Source of the DNA: Bythopirellula polymerisocia
GTDB taxonomy: Bacteria > Planctomycetota > Planctomycetia > Pirellulales > Lacipirellulaceae
DNA length: 64,000 nucleotides
Direction of reading: 5' to 3'
Assembly (NCBI RefSeq): GCF_007860015.1
Contig: NZ_SJPS01000002.1
Location: forward strand, 310,898-374,897
Shown here: positions 17,626-26,455 of the stretch, in pieces
How the letters are laid out: each line of letters begins with the position of its first letter
Position numbering within the stretch: position 1 is the first letter of the stretch
The notes under the pieces: generated by a model
What the model was told of the DNA's origin: nothing
Databases searched by the model: none
What the model saw: only the letters and a program-made list of their open reading frames with translations
Position numbers and translations under genes: made by a program

Positions 17626-19542
17626 ATGCAGTTTATCACTTACTACCCCTCTGCTGCATCCTATATGTCTGACACGTCTCGCAGTCTGATTGCCGCACTG
17701 TTGTTTGCGTGCCTCTTGCTAGGGTCCGTGTGGGCGACGCTGGGGGGTGGATTGCCTCCTGCTGATTTTACTGTAATTAATGAGAGTGAGATCAAGAGCG
17801 TCGACCCTGCACTTATATCGGGTCAACCTGAGGGTCGTATTGCTTATGCAATCTTTGAAGGTTTGGTTCGAAACGATCCCAAAACCCTTGAACCGATCCC
17901 TGGCGTGGCAGCTCGCTGGGAGATTTCTGAAAATCGCCTAACATACACTTTCTACTTGCGAAATGATGCACGCTGGTCCAATGGCGAGCCGGTCACGGCC
18001 CATGATTTTGCGTATTCCTGGCGACGTTTTCTTGATCCTCGCACGGCGGCAGAATATGCCTATCAAGCTTGGTACATCAAGAATGCCCACAACTACAGCC
18101 TCGGGGGTAGTGGCATTGAGCCGGACGACCCCGTCGAAGTGGAATTGAATCTTTCTCCTGATGCCAAGAACACGCTGCGAGGAAAAATTCTTCACGGAAA
18201 ACTGGTTCGTATCCTGCCGAGAAATGATGACGAACGGGATTTCATCGTGGAGATCGGCGGCAAGCAAATCACTTATCGGCCGACTGACGACAGCGAAGCG
18301 GCCGATTACGATCCTCCTCAGGGTGTCGCTTGGTGTAGACAGGTGCTGCTAGATTTTCGAGAGGTCGGGATCGAAGTGCTTGATGATTTGACCTTGCAGG
18401 TCACGTTGGAGAACCCGACTCCATATTTCCTCGGGCTGCTAGGGTTTTATCCTCTGTTTCCCGTCAACCAACGATGTTTAGAAACGTACGGCGCACCTGA
18501 TTGGACCAAATCCAGGAACATCGTCACCAACGGTGCATATACCATCGCTTTTCGACGGATTCGAGATCGAATTCGTTTGGTAAAAAACAAGTATTATTGG
18601 AATCGGGAAAACGTCCGGTTGGAAGTGGTAGACGTTTTGGCAGTGGAGTCGCTTACGACGGCTCTCAACTTGTACTTGACCGGTAAAGCCGATTGGATCA
18701 GTAATGTTCCACCCCCGGCAATGCGCGAATTGATCCGTGAAGATCCCCCTCGCAACGACCTGAATCCTGCTCCCTATTTGTCAAGTTACTATTATTTGAT
18801 CAATACGCTGCGCGAACCGCTCAATGATGTCCGCATCCGTCGAGCTTTATCGATGGCCCTTGACCGGGAGGAAATAACCTCCAGTTTACTCCCTGCCGGG
18901 GAACCGGTGAGTTTGAGTCTAGTCCCTCCCGGCATAGAGGGATATCAGATGCAGACTGCGGATGCTGAGAACATCGAAGAGGCGCGCCGCTTATTTGCCG
19001 AGGCGGGTTATCCTGAGGGACATGGTTTTCCACGCCTCGAGATTCTTACCAATACGCAGGAAACGCATCTGGCCATCGCTGAATTGATCCGCAAGCAATG
19101 GCAACGAGCATTGGGCATCACCGTGAAGACACGAAATGAAGAATGGGGCGCTTATCAAACTAGTTTGCGACAAGGCAAGTACGACATCGCGCGTCGAGGT
19201 TGGATCTCCGATTACACTGACCCCAATACATTTCTCGACATGTTTATTTCTCACAGCGAACAAAACAGCACTGGTTGGAGCAACGCAAAGTATGACCAGT
19301 TGGTTGAAAATGCCAGGCAGGAAGTGGATCCTGAAAAGCGCTTTCGCCTGTTGGAAAAGGCAGAGAGAATTCTTCTCGACGAGCTTCCACTCATCCCCAT
19401 TTACACGTACGTCTCCAAGAATATGGTGAAACCCTATGTGCGAGGGTTTTACAACAATGTGCAAGATGAGCACTACATCTGGGCGATGTGGATCGATCAT
19501 TCGACTGAGGGTTCCAATGAATTTATGCGGAGTGGACCATGA
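17626..19542 (+). CDS. oligopeptide ABC transporter substrate-binding protein (OppA/DppA family)
   Basis: A family 5 solute-binding protein of about 638 residues. It captures peptides outside the membrane and hands them to the permeases encoded next. Seen: a signal-anchor (LIAALLFACLLLGSVWATL), EIKSVDPALISGQPEGRIAY and LTYTFYLRNDARWSNGEPVTAHDFAYSWRRF near the start, and the C-terminal WISDYTDPNTFLDMF and YDQLVENAR motifs. No lipobox Cys was found. The first ATG has an AGGG upstream; an ATG 13 codons later is possible. Its stop overlaps the next start by ATGA. Confidence 0.9.
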   Translation: MQFITYYPSAASYMSDTSRSLIAALLFACLLLGSVWATLGGGLPPADFTVINESEIKSVDPALISGQPEGRIAYAIFEGLVRNDPKTLEPIPGVAARWEISENRLTYTFYLRNDARWSNGEPVTAHDFAYSWRRFLDPRTAAEYAYQAWYIKNAHNYSLGGSGIEPDDPVEVELNLSPDAKNTLRGKILHGKLVRILPRNDDERDFIVEIGGKQITYRPTDDSEAADYDPPQGVAWCRQVLLDFREVGIEVLDDLTLQVTLENPTPYFLGLLGFYPLFPVNQRCLETYGAPDWTKSRNIVTNGAYTIAFRRIRDRIRLVKNKYYWNRENVRLEVVDVLAVESLTTALNLYLTGKADWISNVPPPAMRELIREDPPRNDLNPAPYLSSYYYLINTLREPLNDVRIRRALSMALDREEITSSLLPAGEPVSLSLVPPGIEGYQMQTADAENIEEARRLFAEAGYPEGHGFPRLEILTNTQETHLAIAELIRKQWQRALGITVKTRNEEWGAYQTSLRQGKYDIARRGWISDYTDPNTFLDMFISHSEQNSTGWSNAKYDQLVENARQEVDPEKRFRLLEKAERILLDELPLIPIYTYVSKNMVKPYVRGFYNNVQDEHYIWAMWIDHSTEGSNEFMRSGP

Positions 19543-20456
19543 TCGGTTTCATGTTTAAAAGGCTCGTCTGGATGGCAGTCACTCTTCTGGTGGTCTATAC
19601 AGTGTCGTTTTTTCTGATGCGAAGTGTTCCAGGGGGGCCGTTTGATCGAGAGCGAGTCTTGGAACCTGAGATCATGCAGAACATCAAAAAGCGATACAAT
19701 CTCGACAAACCACTCTATCAGCAATACCTTCTGGAGCTTGGGAAAGTGGTTCAGGGAGATTTAGGATACAGCTATAAGATTAATGACTACACGGTCAATG
19801 AGGTAATCCGTGAAGGGTTACCGATCTCCGTTGCGTTGGGATCGCTGGCCTTGGTATTCGCCACCACCCTGGGGTTGATCGCAGGAGTAACGTCTGCCGT
19901 GCTGCGCGGTACATGGAGCGATGCCCTCTTGATGCTAATTGCAACTCTGGGGATTGCGCTCCCAAATTTTGTCATTGCTGGCATCTGTATAATCTTATTT
20001 GTGTTTTTGATTCCTATTTTTCCCGCCGCAGGATGGGGAGATTTCAACCAACTCGTACTTCCTGCCTTTTGCTTGGGTGCCCCCTATGCCGCATATGTTG
20101 CACGAATTGCTCGTACAAGCATGCTCGATGTCTTGTCGCAAGATCACATCCGTACGGCGAAGGCCAAGGGGCTGGGTCCATCGAGGGTAATCCTGGTCCA
20201 TGCCCTCCGCGGGGCTCTGTTGCCAGTGGTGTCGTTTCTCGGCCCGGCTGTCGCAGGGATTCTAACTGGTTCACTGGTGGTGGAACAAATCTTTGCGATC
20301 CCCGGACTCGGTTCGCACTTTGTCCAAGCCGCGCTGCAGAAGGATTATACACTCGCGATGGGCCTGGTTTTGTTGTACACGGTGCTGTTGTACATGATGA
20401 ATTGGTTCGTTGACTTGTCTTATGCATTGCTCGATCCCCGCGTGGAACTTGGATAG
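19539..20456 (+). CDS. oligopeptide ABC transporter permease (OppB/DppB family)
   Basis: An inner-membrane permease of 305 residues, the usual size. It starts with FKRLVWMAVTLLVVYTVSFFLMRSVPGGPFD, the typical OppB N-terminus, and ends with the ATPase-contact (EAA-like) loop DVLSQDHIRTAKAKGLGPSRVILVHALRGALLPVVSFLGP. About six membrane helices are visible. It is translationally coupled to the binding protein through an ATGA overlap, and its stop directly abuts the start of the second permease. Confidence 0.93.
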   Translation: MIGFMFKRLVWMAVTLLVVYTVSFFLMRSVPGGPFDRERVLEPEIMQNIKKRYNLDKPLYQQYLLELGKVVQGDLGYSYKINDYTVNEVIREGLPISVALGSLALVFATTLGLIAGVTSAVLRGTWSDALLMLIATLGIALPNFVIAGICIILFVFLIPIFPAAGWGDFNQLVLPAFCLGAPYAAYVARIARTSMLDVLSQDHIRTAKAKGLGPSRVILVHALRGALLPVVSFLGPAVAGILTGSLVVEQIFAIPGLGSHFVQAALQKDYTLAMGLVLLYTVLLYMMNWFVDLSYALLDPRVELG

Positions 20457-21701
20457 ATGCCTGAGATTCAAACCGCGAAAATTGGTGAGACCGCAGTAGC
20501 GCCGCAAGCGGCAAATATGGGGATGTCACTATCCCAAGACGCCTGGCGTCGGCTCCGCAAGAACCGCGTTGCGATGCTCTCTATGGGGACGCTGATCGCC
20601 ATCTGCGTCCTGGCATTTCTGACGCCCCTACTGCCTCTGCAAGCTCCCGACCATGCCCAGACGGAGCTGCAATATGAGGAGCCTACCGCGACGCCGTTGT
20701 GGGTGGCGAACAGGCCACTTGATACCGACGAAATCGCTCGCACTCCGGAGTTGGTGGAAAAAATGGAGAAGGAACTTGCTGCTTTGAAAAAGCGATACGA
20801 GCAAGCTCAGACCAGTCAGGATGAACTGGCAAATGTACGGAAAGAATTGCGACGTAAGGAAGCTGAGATTCAGGACACGATTCATGCTCCGTTTCGCAAG
20901 CTGGGATATCCTCCGATGGGGTTACTGAGCCGCTCAATGGTGCGTGCGCGTTTCGCCCTGTTTGGAAATTGGAGTGTCAATTCACTCTGCGGTCGAGACC
21001 TGCTCGGCCGAGACTTGCTCTCGCGATTATTCTGGGGAGCTAGGATCTCGCTGATCGTGGGACTGGTGGCCACGATTGTCTCATTGGTGATTGGGGTCAA
21101 CTACGGCGCAATCTCTGGTTACTGCGGTGGCTGGATCGACGATGCAATGATGCGCTTTGTCGACGTGCTCTATTCCGTGCCCTTCATTTTCGTGGTGATC
21201 TTCTTGTTGACTATCCTGGGAGAAGAATCCATCGCCGATGAGTTGGCTTATTGGGGAATCAATCGTATCACAGTCTTTTTCCTGGTCGTGGGTGCCATCT
21301 ACTGGCTGACCATGTCCCGAGTTGTTCGGGGCCAGGTGATTTCGCTAAAGCATGAACTCTTTGTCGAATCGGCGCGGTCTCTAGGCGCCAGCCAATCGCG
21401 AATCGTATTTCTTCACTTACTCCCAAATCTGATGAGCGTTGTGCTGGTGTATCTCACACTGACTATTCCCCGCGTGATGTTGTTCGAGGCGTTTCTTTCA
21501 TTTCTTGGACTAGGGGTCGAGCCACCGGAGGTCTCGTGGGGATTGCTGGCCAATGAAGGGATCAAGGTCATCTCGCCTGTGAAGATTTATTGGTGGTTAA
21601 TCTTATTTCCCAGCCTGGCCCTGGGGACTACGTTGCTGGCCTTAAACTTTCTCGGGGATGGCGTACGCGACGCACTCGATCCGCGTTTGCGTGACGCCTG
21701 A
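20457..21701 (+). CDS. oligopeptide ABC transporter permease (OppC/DppC family) with a coiled-coil insert
   Basis: The second permease, 414 residues against about 300 normally. The N-terminal QDAWRRLRKNRVAMLSMGTL is typical of OppC. After the first membrane helix there is an insert of about 110 residues rich in Glu, Lys and Arg (ELVEKMEKELAALKKRYEQA and on to about residue 140), predicted as a coiled coil outside the membrane. The rest is standard: GRDLLGRDLLSRLFWGARIS, the EAA-like loop FVESARSLGASQSRIVFLHLLPN, and FLGDGVRDALDPRLRDA. No ATPase genes (OppD/OppF) follow, so these must be encoded elsewhere. Confidence 0.92.
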   Translation: MPEIQTAKIGETAVAPQAANMGMSLSQDAWRRLRKNRVAMLSMGTLIAICVLAFLTPLLPLQAPDHAQTELQYEEPTATPLWVANRPLDTDEIARTPELVEKMEKELAALKKRYEQAQTSQDELANVRKELRRKEAEIQDTIHAPFRKLGYPPMGLLSRSMVRARFALFGNWSVNSLCGRDLLGRDLLSRLFWGARISLIVGLVATIVSLVIGVNYGAISGYCGGWIDDAMMRFVDVLYSVPFIFVVIFLLTILGEESIADELAYWGINRITVFFLVVGAIYWLTMSRVVRGQVISLKHELFVESARSLGASQSRIVFLHLLPNLMSVVLVYLTLTIPRVMLFEAFLSFLGLGVEPPEVSWGLLANEGIKVISPVKIYWWLILFPSLALGTTLLALNFLGDGVRDALDPRLRDA

Positions 21702-21705
21702 GATA

Positions 21706-21866
21706 GAGATTTTTTCATTCGAAACTGGCGATAACTTTTTTTCAAAAACAAAACCCCCTGACTTTCTGTGGGTAAGATTTGTTACAACTCGTTGGCATAT
21801 TGAGGTTTACGTCATCGCCAGGGTCATCGAGTATTGTGAGTTTTGTAAAACAAAACTCCGACTCCT
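21706..21866 (+). repeat. dispersed repeat, copy 2
   Basis: It aligns with the reverse complement of 11758-11917 over most of its length, with an identical 27-nt core at 21832-21858. The core contains a perfect 9-bp stem with an AAA loop (21838-21858). It begins five bases after the permease stop codon. Confidence 0.75.
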
Positions 21867-21931
21867 TGGGAAAGAACTCATGTGCTTCAAGCTTGCGGCA
21901 CCCGGACGGCTGTGCAGTATTTCGGAGGTCC

Positions 21932-22018
21932 TGAAGTTCATCAGCCGCCTTACGTTAGCAACTGGTTGTGCGCGCATTAATAGACAAGCCGGTTGCTAAC
22001 GAGATGCGGCTGATTTCA
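21932..22018. repeat. long interrupted hairpin
   Basis: Three nested paired segments can be drawn: TGAA with TTCA at the base, ATCAGCCGC (21940-21948) with GCGGCTGAT (22006-22014), and a 13-bp inner stem (21953-21965 with 21989-22001, one G-T pair). A 23-base loop contains GCGCGC. It may be a structured RNA or a remnant of a mobile element. Confidence 0.75.
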
Positions 22019-22132
22019 CTGCTTGTGGTAGGTAGATAAACGGTTCGGATTTCAAAGAGCTTGCCAAAAGGTTGGCAAGGCTGATTGTATTTGATTGAGT
22101 GGCCCATTTTCTACGAAAATCTTTGGGCAATA

Positions 22133-22205
22133 CGTAGCTGGATTCGCAAGAATTCAGAATGGCGTACTTTGCAGGGGGCTCCGAATTCTTGCGTATTCGG
22201 CTACG
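22133..22205. repeat. REP-like imperfect palindrome
   Basis: CGTAGC pairs with GCTACG at the outside, and CGCAAGAATTC (22145-22155) pairs perfectly with GAATTCTTGCG (22183-22193). Six-base internal loops separate the two stems, and a 27-base centre lies between the inner arms. The form is that of an extragenic palindromic or small non-autonomous element. Confidence 0.75.
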
Positions 22206-22356
22206 AGGTATCATTGGCAGAGCATGCTTCGATAACAAGAAAAATATGCCCATGGTAATTTGGGCAGTTTTTGAAGCAGCTTTTTCCAAGATTATTTTTG
22301 ACAAGCCGATCGCAAATCGTTAAACTCACGGCATTCATCTGGCTGTTCTCTTTATT

Positions 22357-22391
22357 GAGCCGTTTCGAAAGCTATCGCTTCGAAACGGCTC
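22357..22391 (+). terminator. terminator-like hairpin
   Basis: A perfect 13-bp stem (22357-22369 with 22379-22391) with a 9-base loop is followed by TTTATCTTT on the plus strand. It stands between the permease operon and rdgB, which converge on it; the T-tract favours termination of plus-strand transcripts. Confidence 0.65.
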
Positions 22392-22420
22392 TTTATCTTT
22401 AAAGAGTTGGAAGGTCGAAA

Positions 22421-23041
22421 TCACTGCCATTCGTCGGCTAGTGCGACCAACTTCGGTACGATGGCCCTCGATGCACGTGCACGATGGCTGATGGCCGACT
22501 TAACGCTGGGCCCGAGTTGACCGAATGTTTGATGGTATTCGCGGATCTCGAAGAGCGGGTCATAGCCAAAGCCATTGTTGCCTGCAGCTACTGCACGGAT
22601 AATTCCACGACACTCGCCCCAGCTCTCCGCACGAATTGCGCCAGTAGGGTCGGCCACCGCAATGTGACAGTAGTATAGCGCGCCACGCTTTTTCCAGGGA
22701 ATATCAGCCAGCTCAGAAAGTAACTTCGCGTTGTTGTCGGTATCCTTGGCGTCATCCCCGGCGTAGCGGGCTGAGTAGATACCGGGTGCCCCAGCGAGGG
22801 CATCGACCTCAAGGCCGCTGTCGTCAGCCATCACCCAGGCGTTGAGGTAAACTGCCTGCTCGGCGGCCTTCTTGCAGGCATTTGCGGCAAATGAATCTCC
22901 ATCCTCAACAACATTTAGATATTTGGGGAATTCTTTCAGTGTTTGAATCGCAAACCCGACAGGTTCAAGCAGTTCCGCCAACTCCCGCCCCTTGTGGGCG
23001 TTCGTTGTCCCAATCACCAACCGCCGAGGTTCAACCTTCAT
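22421..23041 (-). CDS. rdgB: XTP/dITP diphosphatase (RdgB/HAM1)
   Basis: A house-cleaning nucleotide pyrophosphatase of 206 residues that hydrolyses XTP, dITP and ITP so that deaminated purines are not built into nucleic acids. Seen: IGTTNAHKGRELAELL (the S/T-x-N-x-x-K substrate motif near the start), FAANACKKAAEQA, MADDSGLEVDALAGAPGIYSARYAG, NNGFGYDPLFE and a late SHRARA. Length and motifs match the family. It lies three bases after the stop of the SPOR-like gene upstream, so the two are probably cotranscribed. Confidence 0.96.
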   Translation of the reverse strand: MKVEPRRLVIGTTNAHKGRELAELLEPVGFAIQTLKEFPKYLNVVEDGDSFAANACKKAAEQAVYLNAWVMADDSGLEVDALAGAPGIYSARYAGDDAKDTDNNAKLLSELADIPWKKRGALYYCHIAVADPTGAIRAESWGECRGIIRAVAAGNNGFGYDPLFEIREYHQTFGQLGPSVKSAISHRARASRAIVPKLVALADEWQ

Positions 23042-23044
23042 GCT

Positions 23045-24238
23045 CTAATTCCGCGCGTAGGCTGAGCTGATCGACTTTCGCGGCACAGAAACTGGTTCTG
23101 GAATAATGTCGAGTGGCACACCGACGCATCGCTTGGGATGAAAACCAGCGGCAGTCTTGCCGTAGCCTTGTGAGAACAGATTGTCGAATCGCTTCTTCTG
23201 TAGGTTTTCCAACTCGCGATCTTGAGCGGCAGGTTTCTCAAACACATTATTCGGCGTAGCGGCACCAAACGTATTGATGATAATCTGTGCGTCGCGCGAG
23301 GTGAGAGCAATCCGACCGTCGGCAAGCCGCTGTCCATCGTCGAACGAACCCACCGTTACGTAGCTTTCGAGGCGATCATGAAACTCGTAAGCTTCCCAAC
23401 CCTTTTCACGCAGTGCAAGTGCCAGCTTGTGCGCATTCTGGGCTTCGGTAGCCAATGGAATTTCATCGGAAGACCTTCGGGGCTTCTCCTCTTCCTTTTT
23501 AGAATTTGAAATAAGACTTACCTTGCCGCGAAATGTGGCTACACGAATCGAGTATTTGCCTGGGCATTTCATCAGATTGAATTCGAGTCCCTCATTCCAT
23601 TTAGCGACTTCAGACTCGACCCCTTGCGGCACAAAATATTCCTTCGGCAAGAGAGGATTTCTGGTAAGAAACGCGTGGCCCATCGGACCGCGTTTTTTGT
23701 TAGGGTTGAGCTTCTGTCGTGTTGATTCATAGAACTGGCGGACACTTGCCAGGCTTTGGCTTGTTTCTTCGTTTTCCGAAACACTGAGCGATTCGGGATT
23801 TAGATGCTTGATAGTTTCCAACACAGTTTGAGCTTCAGGGTCATCGACCGCAGGAAACTCACCCACAAGAACGGCATGCTCCACCACTTCTTCACCCCGA
23901 TTATATCGACGCTTAATGGGTGCTCCATAATGGTCGATACCTCGGTTCACGTCGTCTAACTCGAACTTGATGCCATAATAGTAGGCGGGTAAATTATACT
24001 TGTTACGAAGTTCTACGATTAATTCGTCAGCCTGAGACTTTCCATCTTCTCCACTGAACGAGGCAGCCATTACCAGCCAGGGGCCACGGGTTTCACTCAG
24101 GGAGTAATCCTGCTGCGGATCAGTCTCCACTTGCTTGCGAGGCATCAACTGCTGCCAAAGAGGGGGGGCCGCCCAACTTGAGGCCGGGATGGCTAGGTAG
24201 CAGATACTAAAAACTAATTGGTGCAATAGGCATCGCAT
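23045..24238 (-). CDS. secreted protein of unknown function with SPOR-like repeats
   Basis: A 397-residue protein with a signal peptide ending near SSWAAPP. Two stretches look like SPOR-type folds: GPWLVMAASFSGEDGKSQADELIVELR near residue 50, and a C-terminal one with AQNAHKLALALREKGWEAYEFHDRLESYVTVGSF. SPOR domains usually bind denuded peptidoglycan, but planctomycetes have atypical walls and I cannot confirm the function. The protein is translated just ahead of rdgB. The family is otherwise not recognised. Confidence 0.65.
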   Translation of the reverse strand: MRCLLHQLVFSICYLAIPASSWAAPPLWQQLMPRKQVETDPQQDYSLSETRGPWLVMAASFSGEDGKSQADELIVELRNKYNLPAYYYGIKFELDDVNRGIDHYGAPIKRRYNRGEEVVEHAVLVGEFPAVDDPEAQTVLETIKHLNPESLSVSENEETSQSLASVRQFYESTRQKLNPNKKRGPMGHAFLTRNPLLPKEYFVPQGVESEVAKWNEGLEFNLMKCPGKYSIRVATFRGKVSLISNSKKEEEKPRRSSDEIPLATEAQNAHKLALALREKGWEAYEFHDRLESYVTVGSFDDGQRLADGRIALTSRDAQIIINTFGAATPNNVFEKPAAQDRELENLQKKRFDNLFSQGYGKTAAGFHPKRCVGVPLDIIPEPVSVPRKSISSAYARN

Positions 24239-24554
24239 GAATGGGAATTCTCCTCAATAGGCGGAATCATTCCGGATGGTAATGATAGCGGCGGAAAAAA
24301 TAGCAGACTTTCCACTGAACTTCCAGATCGATCTCGGCTTTACTAGTCGAGTTGGGTGCAAGAGCTTCCAGCAATTGCGCCCAAATCCTACAAAAATTAG
24401 GCCATCATTCACTAGTCGCAAAGAAATCTGCCAAAAATCACGGTATAATCCAAGAAGTCTGCTATCAAAGCGAATACCCTGACACGACTCAGCGCGCCGT
24501 GTGACGGTCTATTGAATCCTCAAACACTCGAAGTATTCACAAAGAGGTCCAACC
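24239..24554. other. 316-bp divergent intergenic region
   Basis: It separates the SPOR-like gene (-) from sppA (+). A good -10 box TATAAT lies at 24444-24449 on the plus strand, about 105 bases before sppA, but no convincing -35 is seen at the right distance. Nothing else stands out. Confidence 0.45.
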
Positions 24555-26405
24555 ATGCGATCACGTTCTAATCTGACCGACACTCTTCTGCTGGCTCTGC
24601 TAGCGATCCTGTCTTCCGCCACGATACTCCGCGCTGAGACAACTACCGCCGACAAGCCCGCAGCCACTGAAGAATCAACTTCAGCTCCAACCAAAGATTC
24701 CCCAGCCAAGAAGCAAACCAAAGTGCGCCTAGCGCATATCAAGATCGAAGGGGAACTTCCCGAATCTCCAGGTCAGTTTTCGTTGTTCGGAGACTTGGGG
24801 GTCGATCTCCGCAAGACCATTGCCCGATTGGATAAGGCCGGAGATGACAAGCAGATTGCTGGCATCGTACTCGAAATCGGAAATGCTTCCTTGTCGCGGG
24901 GAAAGCTCAATGAGCTGCGAGATGCAATTGCCAGAATTCGAAAAGGGGGCAAAAAGTTCTATGCACAACTTGAGTCTGCCGAGGGTCCGCAATATCTCCT
25001 AGCCAGTGCTTGTGACGAGATCATTATGCCTGAGGCAGGCATTCTTGTAATTCCAGGGATGCAGCTTCAGATCGCCTATTACAAGGACCTGCTTGGAAAA
25101 ATCGGCGTAGAAGCCGATATGCTCCATGTGGGCGAGTCCAAAGGTGCGGCCGAGCCACTGACGCGCCACAACATGAGCGAACCAGTCCGTAAGAATCTCA
25201 CCGCATTGGTTGATGACTTGTATGACCAGATGCTTATCACGATCGCTGCGGATCGTGAACTGCAAATCAATGAGGTGAAAAAGATCGTCAACCGTGGTTT
25301 GCTGACCGCCAATCAGGCAAAGGCCGCCGGACTTATCGATCGGGTGGAATACTTCGACCAGTTCCGATCTGAACTAGAAAAAGAATACGAAGCCGACAAG
25401 TTGGTATATGTAGTCAATTACGGCAAACAGGAGATCGATACTGATTTCTCTGGCCCGATGGGGATGATCAAACTCTTTCAATCGATCATGGGCGGCTCGT
25501 CCAGTAGCGATGGAAGTAAAAGCCCGAAACTTGCTTTAGTGTATGCCGTGGGTGCCATTACCTCAGGCAAGAGTGAGACTGGTTTTGGCTCGGAAATGAT
25601 GGGCTCTGAGACAATCGTCAAGGCATTGAACGAAGCAGCCAAAGATGAGACTGTCAAAGCCATTGTGCTCCGCATCGACAGCCCGGGAGGCTCGGCCTTG
25701 GCCAGCGACATGATCTGGCGAGCTACCCAAGCGATCGATAAACCCATTATTGCTAGTATGGGGGACGTCGCCGCCAGCGGTGGTTACTACATCGCCATGG
25801 GTGCCAACAAAATTATCGCCGAGCCGGGGACCATAACTGGTTCGATCGGTGTGGTTGGAGGCAAACTTTCCATGGCTGGTCTCTATGACAAGATCGGCAT
25901 CTCGACTGACTCGATCACCCGCGGTGACAATAGCGGCATGTTCTCTGCCACGAATAAATTCTCAGAAGGAGAGCGCAAGGTCGTCACCGACATGATGCAG
26001 GATATTTATCGACTATTCACCACGAAGGCAGCCTCGGGCCGGAAAATGGACCTTGCAAAATTGGAATCTCTCGCCGGAGGACAGGTTTACACGGGCCGTA
26101 TCGCCAAGCGCAACGGCCTCATCGACGAAGTCGGTACACTCAAAGACGCTTTCCAACTGGCAAAGACAATGGCGGGTCTGGATCCTGAGAAGAAACACGA
26201 ACTGCTCGTCTTGCCGGAACCTGTGAATCCGTTAGAAGAGTTGTTCGGCTCTGACCTCGACAAAGAGCGCGAGACTCGTGCACTGGGTGGCTTGAGCCAA
26301 TTGGTCCCCGAGCTTCGCGGTCCACTCAACCACGCATTCCAGCTACGCGGCCTGATGCGCGACCGGGCGATGTTGATGATGCCGTTTTGGATTGATGTGA
26401 AGTAA
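24555..26405 (+). CDS. sppA: signal peptide peptidase SppA (protease IV), long form
   Basis: A membrane-bound serine protease of 616 residues that degrades cleaved signal peptides. After a signal/anchor (LLLALLAILSSATILRAE) and a Thr/Ala/Lys-rich linker come two tandem S49 domains, as in the E. coli 67-kDa form. The catalytic lysine is in HVGESKGAAEPLTR (Lys196), and the nucleophile is in MGDVAASGGYYIAMGAN (Ser408), preceded by RIDSPGGSALASD. GTITGSIGVVGGKLSMAGLYDKIGI is also typical. All catalytic residues are present. It converges with the creatininase-family gene. Confidence 0.93.
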   Translation: MRSRSNLTDTLLLALLAILSSATILRAETTTADKPAATEESTSAPTKDSPAKKQTKVRLAHIKIEGELPESPGQFSLFGDLGVDLRKTIARLDKAGDDKQIAGIVLEIGNASLSRGKLNELRDAIARIRKGGKKFYAQLESAEGPQYLLASACDEIIMPEAGILVIPGMQLQIAYYKDLLGKIGVEADMLHVGESKGAAEPLTRHNMSEPVRKNLTALVDDLYDQMLITIAADRELQINEVKKIVNRGLLTANQAKAAGLIDRVEYFDQFRSELEKEYEADKLVYVVNYGKQEIDTDFSGPMGMIKLFQSIMGGSSSSDGSKSPKLALVYAVGAITSGKSETGFGSEMMGSETIVKALNEAAKDETVKAIVLRIDSPGGSALASDMIWRATQAIDKPIIASMGDVAASGGYYIAMGANKIIAEPGTITGSIGVVGGKLSMAGLYDKIGISTDSITRGDNSGMFSATNKFSEGERKVVTDMMQDIYRLFTTKAASGRKMDLAKLESLAGGQVYTGRIAKRNGLIDEVGTLKDAFQLAKTMAGLDPEKKHELLVLPEPVNPLEELFGSDLDKERETRALGGLSQLVPELRGPLNHAFQLRGLMRDRAMLMMPFWIDVK

Positions 26406-26455
26406 GCACCCTCTTAGCGATTAGCTCGTTAATTGATCGCCAAGCCGATTGTGGC

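Larger units (their letters stand above)
21702..22420. other. 719-bp gene-free stretch rich in inverted repeats
   Basis: Between the permease operon and the convergent rdgB gene there is one copy of the dispersed repeat, a long interrupted hairpin, a REP-like palindrome and a terminator-like hairpin. Short open frames exist on both strands but lack ribosome sites and cross the hairpins, so I treat the stretch as non-coding. Confidence 0.7.

Noticed and set aside
21996..22304. A 102-codon open frame on the minus strand in the long gap
   Set aside because: It crosses the REP-like palindrome, has no ribosome site and no recognisable motif.
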